Positions 45,264 through 55,442 of a stretch of DNA of 64,000 nucleotides are shown in pieces. Origin of the DNA: Pseudomonas reinekei (GTDB lineage Bacteria > Pseudomonadota > Gammaproteobacteria > Pseudomonadales > Pseudomonadaceae); contig NZ_MSTQ01000005.1 in the NCBI RefSeq assembly GCF_001945365.1, positions 400,365-464,364 on the forward strand, given 5' to 3'. How positions within the stretch are numbered: position 1 is the stretch's first letter; every line of letters starts with the position of its first letter. A program made the position numbers and the translations under genes. A model generated the notes under the pieces. The model saw only the letters and a list, made by a program, of their open reading frames with translations, did not search any database and was not told the DNA's origin.

Positions 45264-47273
45264 ATGTCCCGACTCAATCCCCGGCAGCAAGAAGCCGTGA
45301 GCTACGTCGGCGGCCCTCTTTTGGTGCTCGCCGGTGCAGGCTCCGGCAAGACCAGCGTGATCACGCGCAAGATTGCGCACCTGATCCAGAACTGCGGCAT
45401 CCGCGCCCAGTACATCGTCGCCATGACCTTCACCAACAAGGCTGCCCGCGAGATGAAGGAACGGGTCGGCACTCTGCTGCGCGCCGGTGAAGGTCGTGGC
45501 CTGACGGTCTGCACCTTCCACAACCTGGGCCTGAACATCATCCGCAAGGAACACGCGCGGCTGGGCTACAAACCGGGCTTCTCGATTTTTGACGAAACAG
45601 ACGTCAAGGCCCTGATGACCGACATCATGCAGAAGGAATACTCGGGCGACGACGGCGTCGACGAGATCAAGAACATGATCGGCGCCTGGAAAAACGACCT
45701 GATCCTGCCGGCCCAGGCCCTGGAAAACGCCCGCAATCCCAAGGAACAGACCGCCGCCATCGTCTACACCCACTACCAGCGTACGCTCAAGGCGTTCAAC
45801 GCAGTGGACTTCGACGACCTGATCCTGCTGCCGGTGAAGCTGTTCGAAGAACACGCCGACATCCTGGAAAAGTGGCAGAACAAGGTGCGCTACCTGCTGG
45901 TGGACGAATACCAGGACACCAATGCCAGCCAGTACCTGTTGGTGAAAATGCTGATCGGCAAGCGCAACCAGTTCACCGTGGTGGGCGACGACGACCAGTC
46001 GATCTACGCCTGGCGCGGCGCCCGCCCGGAAAACCTGATGCTGCTCAAGGACGACTACCCGTCCTTGAAAGTGGTGATGCTGGAGCAGAACTATCGCTCC
46101 ACCAGCCGCATCCTGCGCTGCGCCAACGTGCTGATCTCGAACAATCCGCACGAATTCGAAAAGCAGCTGTGGAGTGAAATGGGCCACGGCGACGAGATCC
46201 GCGTGATCCGCTGCCGCAACGAAGACGCCGAAGCCGAGCGCGTGGCCATGGAAATCCTCAGCCTGCACTTGCGCACCGACCGGCCGTACAGCGATTTCGC
46301 GATCCTCTATCGCGGCAACTACCAGGCCAAGCTGATCGAGCTGAAACTGCAGCATCACCAGGTGCCGTATCGCCTGTCCGGCGGCAACAGCTTCTTCGGG
46401 CGCCAGGAAGTGAAAGACCTGATGGCCTACTTCCGCCTGATCGTGAACCCGGACGACGACAACGCCTTCCTGCGGGTGATCAACGTGCCGCGCCGGGAAA
46501 TCGGCTCCACCACCCTCGAGAAACTGGGCAACTACGCCACCGAGCGAAAAATCTCGATGTACGCCGCCACCGACGAAATCGGCCTGGGTGAACATCTGGA
46601 CAGCCGCTTCACTGATCGCCTGTCGCGCTTCAAGCGCTTCATGGACCGGGTGCGCGAGCAGTGCGCCGGCGAAGACCCGATCTCGGCCCTGCGCAGCATG
46701 GTCATGGACATCGACTACGAGAACTGGCTGCGCACCAACAGCTCCAGCGACAAGGCCGCCGACTACCGCATGGGCAACGTCTGGTTCCTGATCGAGGCGT
46801 TGAAAAACACCCTGGAGAAGGACGAAGAAGGCGAGATGACCGTCGAAGACGCCATCGGCAAACTCGTCCTGCGCGACATGCTGGAGCGTCAGCAGGAAGA
46901 GGAAGACGGTGCCGAAGGCGTGCAGATGATGACCTTGCACGCGTCCAAGGGCCTGGAATTCCCCTACGTGTTCATCATGGGCATGGAAGAGGAAATCCTC
47001 CCACACCGTTCCAGCATCGAAGCCGACACCATCGAAGAAGAACGCCGGCTGGCCTACGTGGGCATTACCCGCGCGCGCCAGACCCTGGCCTTCACCTTCG
47101 CCGCCAAGCGCAAACAGTACGGCGAGATCATCGATTGCGCACCGAGCCGCTTCCTCGATGAACTGCCGCCGGATGACCTGGCCTGGGAAGGCAACGACGA
47201 CACACCGACCGAAGTCAAAGCCGTACGCGGAAACAACGCATTGGCGGATATACGCGCGATGTTAAAGCGCTAG
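45264..47273 (+). CDS. rep: ATP-dependent DNA helicase Rep
   Basis: A 669-residue UvrD/Rep superfamily 1 3'-5' helicase. Motif Q RLNPRQQEAV, Walker A AGAGSGKT (24-30), motif Ia TFTNKAAREMKER, motif II LLVDEYQDT, motif III GDDDQSIYAWRGA, motif IV LEQNYRS, motif V LHASKGLEFPYV and motif VI RRLAYVGITRAR are all present. It removes proteins ahead of the replication fork. The upstream 263-bp region, divergent from the GGDEF-EAL gene, holds both promoters. Confidence 0.97.
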   Translation: MSRLNPRQQEAVSYVGGPLLVLAGAGSGKTSVITRKIAHLIQNCGIRAQYIVAMTFTNKAAREMKERVGTLLRAGEGRGLTVCTFHNLGLNIIRKEHARLGYKPGFSIFDETDVKALMTDIMQKEYSGDDGVDEIKNMIGAWKNDLILPAQALENARNPKEQTAAIVYTHYQRTLKAFNAVDFDDLILLPVKLFEEHADILEKWQNKVRYLLVDEYQDTNASQYLLVKMLIGKRNQFTVVGDDDQSIYAWRGARPENLMLLKDDYPSLKVVMLEQNYRSTSRILRCANVLISNNPHEFEKQLWSEMGHGDEIRVIRCRNEDAEAERVAMEILSLHLRTDRPYSDFAILYRGNYQAKLIELKLQHHQVPYRLSGGNSFFGRQEVKDLMAYFRLIVNPDDDNAFLRVINVPRREIGSTTLEKLGNYATERKISMYAATDEIGLGEHLDSRFTDRLSRFKRFMDRVREQCAGEDPISALRSMVMDIDYENWLRTNSSSDKAADYRMGNVWFLIEALKNTLEKDEEGEMTVEDAIGKLVLRDMLERQQEEEDGAEGVQMMTLHASKGLEFPYVFIMGMEEEILPHRSSIEADTIEEERRLAYVGITRARQTLAFTFAAKRKQYGEIIDCAPSRFLDELPPDDLAWEGNDDTPTEVKAVRGNNALADIRAMLKR

Positions 47274-47291
47274 AATTGACCACTTTTTTAA

Positions 47292-47903
<612 letters not shown>

Positions 47904-47923
47904 CGCCGCCACACCGCAACCCC

Positions 47924-48014
47924 CTGTGGGAGCTAGCCTGCTAGCGATGGCGTCGTGTCAGTCACCACCTTCATGACCGACAGACTGAAATCGCTAGCAG
48001 GCTAGCTCCCACAG
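47924..48014. repeat. REPIN after xpt
   Basis: CTGTGGGAGCTAGCCTGCTAGCGAT and the inverse ATCGCTAGCAGGCTAGCTCCCACAG, 40 bases apart, between convergent genes. It is the 'GCTAGC' subtype, shared with 54895-54920. Confidence 0.9.
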
Positions 48015-48033
48015 TTGGTTTTTGGGTGGGCAG

Positions 48034-49956
48034 TTATTGCGCAGTGGCCTTGAGGCCCGTGAGCAGCAAACGCTGGTACAAATCTTCTTTCAGCCCTTGA
48101 GGGCTCGTCAGCCGCATGCGCTGCAGATGCTCAGGAAAGGCCGAAGGTTGCGGCGCATCCAGCGCAGCCTTGCCCAACTCCAGCACTTCGCTCAGCTTGA
48201 ACTTGCTCTTCAACCAGTTCAGCGCGCGCAATACATCCCGCTCCACGTCGGTGAAATCACAGCCCAACGGGTATTCCGGAAACAGCTGCGCATGCCGTGC
48301 CTGAATCGCCTGCAAACGTTCTGGGCGGTTGTCGTTGAAACGCGGATCAAGGCGGAAATCCTTCGGTAGCTTGCCAATCTTTTGCGCCTGTTCGATCAGC
48401 CCTGGCTGGAAGCGTGAGTCACTGATATTGAGCAAGGCTTCGATCACCGCCGCATCGGTCTTGCCGCGAAGATCGGCAATGCCGTATTCGGTGACCACGA
48501 TGTCGCGCAGGTGCCGCGGGATCGTGCAGTGGCCGTACTCCCAGACGATATTGGAACTGACCTCGCCGCCCGACTCGCGCCAGCTGCGCAGCAGCAACAC
48601 CGAGCGTGCGCCTTGCAGCGCATGGCCTTGCACCACAAAGTTGTACTGCCCGCCGACGCCGCTGAGCACGCGGCCGTCTTCCAGCTGATCCGCCACCGCA
48701 GCGCCCAACAGAGTCACGGTGAACGCCGTGTTGATGAACCGCGCATCGAGGCGCTGCAGGCGCTTGAGCTCTTCCTGGCCGTACAACTCGTTGATGTAGC
48801 TGATGCGGGTCATGTTGAATTCGAGCCGCTTGCTCTGCGGCAACGCTCGCAAGCGCTCATAGAAACTGCGCGGCCCGAGAAAGAAACCGCCATGCACCGA
48901 GATGCCGTCGGTTTGCGCCGCCTCGTCGAGGGTGCCGGCATTCGCCTGCTGCTGGGTGGGCACGTCCGGATACACCTTGCGCCTCACGATGCCTGCATCA
49001 GCCAGCACCAGCAGACCGTTGACGAACATTTCGCTGCAACCGTAAAGGCCTCTGGCGAACGGCTCAATGCCGCCTTCGCGCTCGATCAGTTGCGCCCACT
49101 GGCTGAGGTTCACGTCCGCCAGCAAAGCTTTATAACCGTCATTGTCGGCTTGCCGCGCCAGCAACGCCGCCGTCAGCGCGTCGCCCATGGAACCGATACC
49201 GATCTGCAACGTGCCGCCATCGCGCACCAATGTACTGGCGTGCAGGCCGATGAAATGGTCCTGGAAGCCCACCGGCATGTTTGGAGTGGAGAACAGGGTG
49301 GTGCTGTCCTTCTTGTCGATCAACAGGTCAAAGGTATCAATGCCGACCTCTGCATCACCGGGCATGTAAGGCAACTCATCGTGCGCCTGGCCAACCATCA
49401 GGATGGTCTCACCGGCCGCCCGGCGTTTGGCGATCATCGGCAACAGGTCGAGGGTGATGTCCGGATTGCAGCTGAGACTCAAGCGGTCGGGATGATCAGC
49501 ATGGCTGGCAACCAGCTGCGCCACCAGGTTCAATCCGGCGGCATTGATGTCCCGGGCCGCATGGCTGTAATTGCTGCTGACGTAGTCCTGCTGCGCCGAC
49601 GCACTGTTGAGCAGGCTGCCCGGCTGCATGAAAAACTGCTGGATGTGGATGTTGGCGGGCAGATTGTCGTGCTGCAGGCCGGCGAGAAAATCCAGTTCCG
49701 GATAATCACCAAAAACCCGTTCGACAAAGGGTTCGAGAAAGCGCTTTTGCAGCCCGTCACCCAACGCAGGGCGGCCGAGGCACAGGGCGGTGTAGATCGT
49801 CAGTCGCCGCTCCGGCAATTGCGCGATGCGTTGATACAACGCGTTGACGAAGTGGTTGGGTTTGCCCAGCCCCAAGGGCAGGCCCATGTGAATATGCGCC
49901 GGCAATCGTGCCAGCACATCCTCGACCGCTTGCTCGATAGAACACAGCTGCACCAT
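48034..49956 (-). CDS. Acetyl-CoA hydrolase/transferase family protein
   Basis: A 640-residue member of the large acetyl-CoA hydrolase/transferase family (class I CoA-transferase fold). Landmarks are GLPLGLGKPNHFVNALYQRI near the N-terminus, QIGIGSMGDALTAALLAR, LNSASAQQDY and, at the C-terminus, TEYGIADLRGKTDAAVIEALLNIS. Larger than yeast Ach1-type enzymes owing to an N-terminal extension typical of Pseudomonas forms. The CoA acceptor is unknown. The ATG at 49956 has GGGAGG upstream. Confidence 0.9.
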   Translation of the reverse strand: MVQLCSIEQAVEDVLARLPAHIHMGLPLGLGKPNHFVNALYQRIAQLPERRLTIYTALCLGRPALGDGLQKRFLEPFVERVFGDYPELDFLAGLQHDNLPANIHIQQFFMQPGSLLNSASAQQDYVSSNYSHAARDINAAGLNLVAQLVASHADHPDRLSLSCNPDITLDLLPMIAKRRAAGETILMVGQAHDELPYMPGDAEVGIDTFDLLIDKKDSTTLFSTPNMPVGFQDHFIGLHASTLVRDGGTLQIGIGSMGDALTAALLARQADNDGYKALLADVNLSQWAQLIEREGGIEPFARGLYGCSEMFVNGLLVLADAGIVRRKVYPDVPTQQQANAGTLDEAAQTDGISVHGGFFLGPRSFYERLRALPQSKRLEFNMTRISYINELYGQEELKRLQRLDARFINTAFTVTLLGAAVADQLEDGRVLSGVGGQYNFVVQGHALQGARSVLLLRSWRESGGEVSSNIVWEYGHCTIPRHLRDIVVTEYGIADLRGKTDAAVIEALLNISDSRFQPGLIEQAQKIGKLPKDFRLDPRFNDNRPERLQAIQARHAQLFPEYPLGCDFTDVERDVLRALNWLKSKFKLSEVLELGKAALDAPQPSAFPEHLQRMRLTSPQGLKEDLYQRLLLTGLKATAQ

Positions 49957-50050
49957 CCGATCCTCCCTTCCATTCCATGACGTGGGGTTGGACCGAGCTT
50001 GCCGGGTCTTTGCTGCAATAACCAGCCTCGGGCGGCAAATCGCGGGCATA

Positions 50051-50076
50051 AAAAAGCCGCTCGAAAGCGGCTTTTT
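50051..50076 (-). terminator. Terminator after the cytochrome c gene
   Basis: AAAAAGCCGCT-CGAA-AGCGGCTTTTT, an 11-base stem with a GNRA-like loop, 20 bases downstream of the cytochrome stop. Confidence 0.9.
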
Positions 50077-50095
50077 CGCGCAAGAGGCAGGCGTG

Positions 50096-50521
50096 TTACA
50101 GGCCGGACATCTCTTTGATGGCGCCCTTCAGCTCTTCATCGGTGCAGTCGGCGCAGGTGCCTTTCGGCGGCATTGCGTTGATACCGGTAATGGCTTTGGC
50201 CAGGATGCCGTCGAGGCCGCCCTGGTGGTCGGCACGTTCTTTCCAGGCCGCCTTGTCGCCGATTTTCGGCGCGCCCAACAGGCCGGTGCCGTGGCAAGCG
50301 TTGCAATGTTTTGCAATAACGTCTTTAGGTGCTTTGGCACCACCACCACCGCCGGCAGCAGCGGCGACTTCCATGCCCTTGCACTCTTGACCGGTCACAC
50401 AGACCTGGCCAACCGGCTCCAGGCGCTTGGCAATCTCGTCGTTCGTCGCAGCTTGAGCGCTGGCAGCCCAGAGGGCCAATACGGTTGCTGGTACAGCCAG
50501 CATTTTCATAATTAGGTTCAC
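50096..50521 (-). CDS. cycB: Periplasmic c-type cytochrome (cytochrome c5 family)
   Basis: A 141-residue protein: Sec signal peptide ending SAQA, a linker with C41 and C47 (GQVCVTGQECKGM), a glycine-rich stretch, and a c5-type domain with heme site CNACH at 73-77, axial M117 (NAMPPKG) and the extra CADC pair typical of cytochrome c5. It carries electrons in the periplasm. The GTG at 50521 has GAGG at good spacing; the ATG at 50509 (MKMLAVP) is the alternative. The position matches cycB of P. aeruginosa. Confidence 0.9.
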   Translation of the reverse strand: MNLIMKMLAVPATVLALWAASAQAATNDEIAKRLEPVGQVCVTGQECKGMEVAAAAGGGGGAKAPKDVIAKHCNACHGTGLLGAPKIGDKAAWKERADHQGGLDGILAKAITGINAMPPKGTCADCTDEELKGAIKEMSGL

Positions 50522-50691
50522 GCGTTCACCCTCAATGGTGGCTAGTCACGCCTACGGCCACGGTTCGCAGGCGGGCGCAAGTATAGCGGTAAGCCCGCGA
50601 CACTGAAACAACCCCAAAGTCGAAGGGGTCTTGTTGTGCAACGGTAAAACGTCTCGGGTGCCTCGGCCGTGCTGGCAGGGCGCCTCTTTTG

Positions 50692-51240
50692 TTAAAAATT
50701 TGCCGGTGTTGCTGCGCTGATTAGTCGCGCCGGTGCATCGAACGGATTACGGAAACGATGGGGCTTGGTACTTTCAAAGTAGTAGCTATCGCCGGCTTCG
50801 AGCACAAAAGTTTCCAGCCCGACCACCAGCTCCAGCCGCCCTTCCACCAAAATGCCGGTCTCCTCGCCCTCGTGGGTGAGCATCTCATCACCGGTGTCGG
50901 CACCTGGCGGGTAGATTTCATTGAGGAACGCGATCGCCCGGCTCGGGTGCGCCCGGCCGACCAGTTTCATGGTCACTGCGCCATCGGAAATATCGATCAG
51001 CTCGTTAGCCTTGTAGACGATCTGAGTCGGTTTTTCCTGCAGGATTTCTTCGGAAAAGAACTCGACCATGGACATGGGAATCCCGCCCAACACTTTCCTC
51101 AGCGAACTGATCGAGGGACTGACGCTATTCTTCTCGATCATCGAAATCGTGCTGTTGGTGACGCCCGCGCGTTTGGCGAGTTCACGCTGGGAAAGACCTT
51201 TGAGCTTGCGGATCGATTGCAGTCGTTCACCGACGTCCAA
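50692..51240 (-). CDS. pauR: PauR-like polyamine catabolism repressor (HTH-cupin)
   Basis: A 182-residue PuuR-type regulator: XRE HTH (GERLQSIRKLKGLSQRELAKRAGVTNSTISMIEKNSVSPS, about 3-45) and a C-terminal cupin (ILVEGRLELVVGLETFVLEAGDSYYFESTKPHRFRNP). The start is the TTG at 51240, preceded by GGAGG at seven bases; longer readings are non-homologous. In P. aeruginosa the equivalent gene beside dadX (PA5301) is PauR, which represses gamma-glutamyl-polyamine genes. pauB- and pauC-type genes lie further right in this window. Confidence 0.88.
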   Translation of the reverse strand: MDVGERLQSIRKLKGLSQRELAKRAGVTNSTISMIEKNSVSPSISSLRKVLGGIPMSMVEFFSEEILQEKPTQIVYKANELIDISDGAVTMKLVGRAHPSRAIAFLNEIYPPGADTGDEMLTHEGEETGILVEGRLELVVGLETFVLEAGDSYYFESTKPHRFRNPFDAPARLISAATPANF

Positions 51241-51367
51241 GCTTGCGCCTCCAGGATTCAGATTGTTGGAATAGTGAGCGTTATCATGGCGACAGCGTTC
51301 AGTATTTACAACACTTTGGCCTGAATCCTGTTCGGCGAGGCGACTTCCGGCCCCCCCTCGTTCTGCG

Positions 51368-52441
51368 CTAGCTGCCGGAATAGAGCAGTGGCACCCGACG
51401 CAGATTGCAGAAGATCTGGTAAGGAATCGTGCCAGCGGCCATGGCCACATCACTGGCGAGGATGTTTTTGCCCCACAATTCGACCGTTGACCCCAGGCCT
51501 GCTTGCGGGATATCGGTCAAATCAACGCACAGCATGTCCATCGACACCCGGCCAATCAACTGGCTGCGTTGTCCGGCGACCAACACCGGCGTACCTGTCG
51601 GGGCATGACGTGGATAACCATCGGCGTAACCCATCGCCACCACGCCGACGCGCATCGGCTTGGGGGTGATGAATTTCGCACCATAACCAATCGGCTCGCC
51701 GGCCGGCAATTCACGCACACTGATCACTTTCGATTCGAGGGTCATCACCGGTTGCAGCCGAGAGGCCATGGCGTTGGCCTCCTCGAAAGGCGTGGCGCCA
51801 TAGAGCATGATGCCCGGGCGCACCCAGTCACTCGGGATTTGCGGCCAGCCCAGCACTGCCGGCGAGTTACGCAAGCTGACTTCGGCGGACAAACCCTGAC
51901 GCGCCGCTTCGAACACCGCCGCCTGCTCGGCGCTGGCCTGACTGTTCAATTCATCGGCCCGGGCAAAGTGGCTCATCAGCACGATTTTCGCGACGTTGCC
52001 GCTGGCCAGCAGCCGTTGATAGCCCGCCTGATAATCCTTCGGATGCAGACCCACCCGGTGCATGCCCGAATCGAGCTTGAGCCAGACGTTGATCGGCTTG
52101 CTCAACGCGGCCTTTTCGATCGCCTCGAGTTGCCACAGCGAATGCGCCACGCACCATAAGCCGTGCTCGACGATCAGCGGCAACTCATCGGCTTCAAAAA
52201 AACCTTCCAGCAACAACACCGGCGCACGAATGCCCGCAGCACGCAGCTCCAGGGCCTCTTCGATACAGGCCACGGCGAAGCCGTCCGCCTCGGCTTCCAG
52301 CGCCTGGGCGCAACGCACCGCGCCATGGCCGTAGGCATCGGCCTTAATCACAGCAAGGGCTTTGGCCCCGGTGATTTCACGGGCGATCTGGAAGTTGTGA
52401 CGCAGGGCTTGAAGGTCGATCAGGGCACGGGCAGGGCGCAT
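51368..52441 (-). CDS. dadX: Catabolic alanine racemase
   Basis: A 357-residue fold-III PLP racemase. The PLP lysine is K33 ([11 protein letters not shown]); the opposing catalytic tyrosine is in [18 protein letters not shown] and [12 protein letters not shown] are further landmarks. Its place behind dadA and ridA identifies it as the catabolic DadX rather than the biosynthetic Alr. The start at 52441 ([13 protein letters not shown]) is the family start. Confidence 0.95.
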   Translation of the reverse strand: MRPARALIDLQALRHNFQIAREITGAKALAVIKADAYGHGAVRCAQALEAEADGFAVACIEEALELRAAGIRAPVLLLEGFFEADELPLIVEHGLWCVAHSLWQLEAIEKAALSKPINVWLKLDSGMHRVGLHPKDYQAGYQRLLASGNVAKIVLMSHFARADELNSQASAEQAAVFEAARQGLSAEVSLRNSPAVLGWPQIPSDWVRPGIMLYGATPFEEANAMASRLQPVMTLESKVISVRELPAGEPIGYGAKFITPKPMRVGVVAMGYADGYPRHAPTGTPVLVAGQRSQLIGRVSMDMLCVDLTDIPQAGLGSTVELWGKNILASDVAMAAGTIPYQIFCNLRRVPLLYSGS

Positions 52442-52537
52442 GGCGGCAGACTTCTGGTCGGTCGTTTGGAAGAAAAACCGGCGCTGGCTGACGGCGTATA
52501 CCGCCAGCAGCACCGGAAGAGGGATCTTTACTACGGT

Positions 52538-52891
52538 TTACGGCAGCGCGGCGACGATCGAAATCTCGACCAGGATGCTTGGCTTGGCCATTTTCGCTTC
52601 GACGGTGGCGCGAGCCGGGGCGGCGCCCTTTGGCAGCCACTGATCCCAAACAGAGTTCATCGCGGCAAAATGCGCATCGATGTCGTTCAGGTAAATCGTT
52701 GCCGACAGCAGATGTTGCTTGTCAGTCCCGGCCAGATCGAGCAGACGCTCGATGTTGGCCAGTACATCGCGGGTCTGCTGTTCGATCCCGGCGTCGAAAT
52801 CGTCGCCAACCTGTCCGGCCAGATACACCGTGCCGTTGTGGGTGACGATCTGGCTCATGCGCTCATTGGTGAGCTGGCGCTGGACTGACAT
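52538..52891 (-). CDS. RidA-family protein of the dad operon
   Basis: A 117-residue YjgF/YER057c/UK114 protein ([31 protein letters not shown]... [23 protein letters not shown]). The conserved arginine in APARATVEA is the RidA active-site type. RidA proteins hydrolyse reactive enamine/imine intermediates, a fitting companion to an amino acid dehydrogenase and a PLP racemase. Its start overlaps dadA by 29 bases. Confidence 0.92.
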   Translation of the reverse strand: MSVQRQLTNERMSQIVTHNGTVYLAGQVGDDFDAGIEQQTRDVLANIERLLDLAGTDKQHLLSATIYLNDIDAHFAAMNSVWDQWLPKGAAPARATVEAKMAKPSILVEISIVAALP

Positions 52892-54167
52892 GCTTTGCAG
52901 ACTCCTGGGTTTTGCTGCCATAACGGGAAATATCGAGGCCTTCGGCGCTGATCTGTGGCTTTTTCCTGGCCATCAGATCAGCCAGCAACCGACCCGAACC
53001 GCAGGCCATGGTCCAGCCGAGTGTGCCGTGACCGGTGTTCAGGAACAGGTTCTTGAACGGGGTGGCGCCAACGATCGGCGTGCCGTCGGGGGTGGTCGGA
53101 CGCAGGCCTGTCCAGAAACTGGCCTCGGCCAGATTGCCGCCCTGAGGATAAAGGTCGTTGACGATCATCTCCAGGGTTTCACGCCGACGCGGGTTCAGCG
53201 ACAGGTCAAAACCGGCAATCTCCGCCATGCCGCCGACGCGAATGCGGTTGTCGAAACGAGTAATCGCGACCTTGTAGGTCTCGTCGAGAATGGTCGAAGT
53301 CGGCGCCATCGCCGGGTTGGTGATCGGCACGGTCAGCGAATAGCCCTTGAGCGGGTACACCGGCGCCTTGATCCCCAGCGGCTTGAGCAGCTGCGGCGAG
53401 TAGCTGCCGAGCGCCAGCACGTAGCGGTCGGCGGTTTCCAGCTTGCCGTCGATCCACACGCCGTTGATACGGTCACCGGCGAAGTCCAGGCGCTGGATGT
53501 CCTGGCCGAAACGGAATTGCACGCCGAGGTTGGCAGCCATCTCGGCAAGCTTGGTGGTGAACATCTGGCAGTCGCCAGTCTGGTCGTTCGGCAGGCGCAG
53601 GGCACCGGCGAGAATATCAGTGACGCTGGCCAGAGCCGGCTCAACGCGGGCAATGCCCTCGCGGTCGAGCAGTTCGAACGGCACGCCGGACTCTTTCAGC
53701 ACGGCGATGTCTTTCGCAGCACCGTCCAGTTGAGCCTGGGTGCGAAACAGTTGGGTGGTACCCAAGCTGCGGCCTTCGTAGGCGATGCCGGTCTCCAAGC
53801 GCAATTCGTCGAGGCAGTCACGGCTGTACTCGGACAGACGGACCATGCGCTCCTTGTTCACCGCGTAACGGCTGGCGGTGCAGTTGCGCAGCATCTGCGC
53901 CATCCACAGGTACTGATCGATATCGGCGGTGGCCTTGATCGCCAAAGGTGCGTGGCGCTGCAGCAGCCACTTGATGGCCTTGAGCGGCACGCCCGGCGCG
54001 GCCCACGGCGAGGCATAACCCGGCGATACCTGGCCGGCGTTGGCGAAACTGGTCTCCATGGCAGCAGCCGGCTGCCGGTCGACCACCACCACCTCAAACC
54101 CGGCACGCGCCAGATAGTAAGCACTGGTGGTACCGATGACGCCGCTACCCAAGACCATAACGCGCAT
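52863..54167 (-). CDS. dadA: D-amino acid dehydrogenase
   Basis: A 434-residue FAD-dependent dehydrogenase that oxidises D-alanine to pyruvate at the inner face of the membrane. The FAD fingerprint is [42 protein letters not shown] and the C-terminal [14 protein letters not shown] are DadA landmarks. The ATG at 54167 has GAGG about nine bases upstream. It is divergent from dadR, which should activate it in response to alanine. Confidence 0.96.
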   Translation of the reverse strand: MRVMVLGSGVIGTTSAYYLARAGFEVVVVDRQPAAAMETSFANAGQVSPGYASPWAAPGVPLKAIKWLLQRHAPLAIKATADIDQYLWMAQMLRNCTASRYAVNKERMVRLSEYSRDCLDELRLETGIAYEGRSLGTTQLFRTQAQLDGAAKDIAVLKESGVPFELLDREGIARVEPALASVTDILAGALRLPNDQTGDCQMFTTKLAEMAANLGVQFRFGQDIQRLDFAGDRINGVWIDGKLETADRYVLALGSYSPQLLKPLGIKAPVYPLKGYSLTVPITNPAMAPTSTILDETYKVAITRFDNRIRVGGMAEIAGFDLSLNPRRRETLEMIVNDLYPQGGNLAEASFWTGLRPTTPDGTPIVGATPFKNLFLNTGHGTLGWTMACGSGRLLADLMARKKPQISAEGLDISRYGSKTQESAKHVSPAPAHQ

Positions 54168-54324
54168 TTTCATTTCCCTCATCGCGGCGAACCGCTGACG
54201 TTTATTGTTCAGAGCTTCAGATGTGCGCAGTGTAAAAAAGATCTGCCAGTGCTTTTCACTATATAAGCGCCTATATTTGGCGACAATTCTCGGCAAAAAC
54301 CCTTTTTACGGAGGCGCATCCCCT

Positions 54325-54813
54325 ATGCGTACCAATACTCAAACCAAACGGGAACTGGACAAGATCGACCGCAATATTCTGCGGATCCTGCAAGCGGACG
54401 GGCGTATCTCTTTTACCGAACTGGGGGAAAAGGTCGGGCTCTCGACCACACCCTGCACCGAACGGGTCCGCCGGCTGGAGCGCGAAGGGATCATCATGGG
54501 CTACAACGCGCGGCTCAATCCGCAGCATTTGAAGGGTAGCTTGCTGGTGTTCGTCGAGATCAGCCTCGATTACAAATCCGGCGATACGTTCGAAGAGTTC
54601 CGACGCGCCGTGCTGAAGCTGCCCCACGTGCTGGAGTGCCATCTGGTGTCAGGGGATTTCGACTACCTGGTGAAGGCGCGGATTTCCGAGATGGCCTCAT
54701 ACCGCAAACTGCTGGGCGACATCCTGCTCAAGCTGCCGCATGTGCGCGAATCCAAGAGTTATATCGTGATGGAAGAGGTGAAAGAGAGCCTGACCCTGCC
54801 GATACCGGACTGA
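54325..54813 (+). CDS. dadR: Lrp-family regulator DadR
   Basis: A 162-residue Lrp/AsnC regulator: HTH LDKIDRNILRILQADGRISFTELGEKVGLSTTPCTERVRRLE and an effector-binding RAM domain (VFVEISLDYKSGDTFEEF, HLVSGDFDYLVKARI). Its divergence from dadA-ridA-dadX makes it the alanine-responsive activator DadR. ACGGAGG precedes the ATG. The 157-bp divergent region, AT-rich near 54230-54290, must hold both promoters and Lrp sites. Confidence 0.94.
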   Translation: MRTNTQTKRELDKIDRNILRILQADGRISFTELGEKVGLSTTPCTERVRRLEREGIIMGYNARLNPQHLKGSLLVFVEISLDYKSGDTFEEFRRAVLKLPHVLECHLVSGDFDYLVKARISEMASYRKLLGDILLKLPHVRESKSYIVMEEVKESLTLPIPD

Positions 54814-54825
54814 CATTTGTGGTGC

Positions 54826-54920
54826 TGCTATCGCCAGCAGGCTGGCTCCCACAGGTTAGGTGGTGAACAAACATCTGTGGTTCACCTGCATTCCCTGTGG
54901 GAGCTAGCCTGCTAGCGATG
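54826..54920. repeat. Two inverted REP arms of different subtypes
   Basis: GCTATCGCCAGCAGGCTGGC...CCCACA (54826-54854) and CTGTGGGAGCTAGCCTGCTAGCGATG (54895-54920). The left arm is of the 'GCCAGC' subtype and the right of the 'GCTAGC' subtype, so this pair is mixed. Between convergent dadR and the YkgJ-type gene. Confidence 0.8.
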
Positions 54921-54941
54921 CGGAAAACTCGGTTCGAGGAT

Positions 54942-55295
54942 CTAAACCAACACCTGCCGGTTGGAAGCCATGTATTCGAATATCTGCTTCTCGACTCTTG
55001 GATGAATCAATTCCACCGGCCCGCGCTCATTGGGGCACGGCAAGGTCTTGGTGGTGCCGAACAACCGACAGATCAGCGGGCGCTCGTCATACACCGTGCA
55101 GCCGTTCGGCCCGAGGTGAACGCAGTTGAGCTCATCCATGGCCGCATCCTGCTCGGCCCGGGTCTTGCGCGGCAGGCGCGACATTTCTTCCGGCGAGGTG
55201 GTCACGGGCCCGCAGCAGTCATGGCAGCCGGGCACGCACTCGAACGAGGGGATCTGTTGGCGCAGCGTGCGGATTTTCTGGCTGTTGCAACTCAT
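54942..55295 (-). CDS. YkgJ-family cysteine cluster protein
   Basis: A 117-residue protein with the YkgJ/CxxCxxCC zinc- or Fe-S-binding pattern: FECVPGCHDCCGPV near the N-terminus, then LNCVHLGPNGCTVYDERPLICRLFG and LPCPNERGP. Function unknown. It is divergent from the FAD oxidoreductase gene. Confidence 0.9.
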   Translation of the reverse strand: MSCNSQKIRTLRQQIPSFECVPGCHDCCGPVTTSPEEMSRLPRKTRAEQDAAMDELNCVHLGPNGCTVYDERPLICRLFGTTKTLPCPNERGPVELIHPRVEKQIFEYMASNRQVLV

Positions 55296-55442
55296 TGAAG
55301 CCTTGACCGAAAGCGGAATAGAACCGGATTCTGACGCAAAACCCTTGATCCAGACAGCGCCAACCGACCAGTGTTGCCCGTCCGGGAAGGTCCGGCTTAT
55401 GCTCCGTCAAATTTTCTAAACATAGCCATCAGGATGACGCGC

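Noticed and set aside
45258..47006. A 582-codon open frame antisense to rep
   Set aside because: The opposite strand encodes every helicase motif; the antisense product has the skewed composition of a GC shadow.
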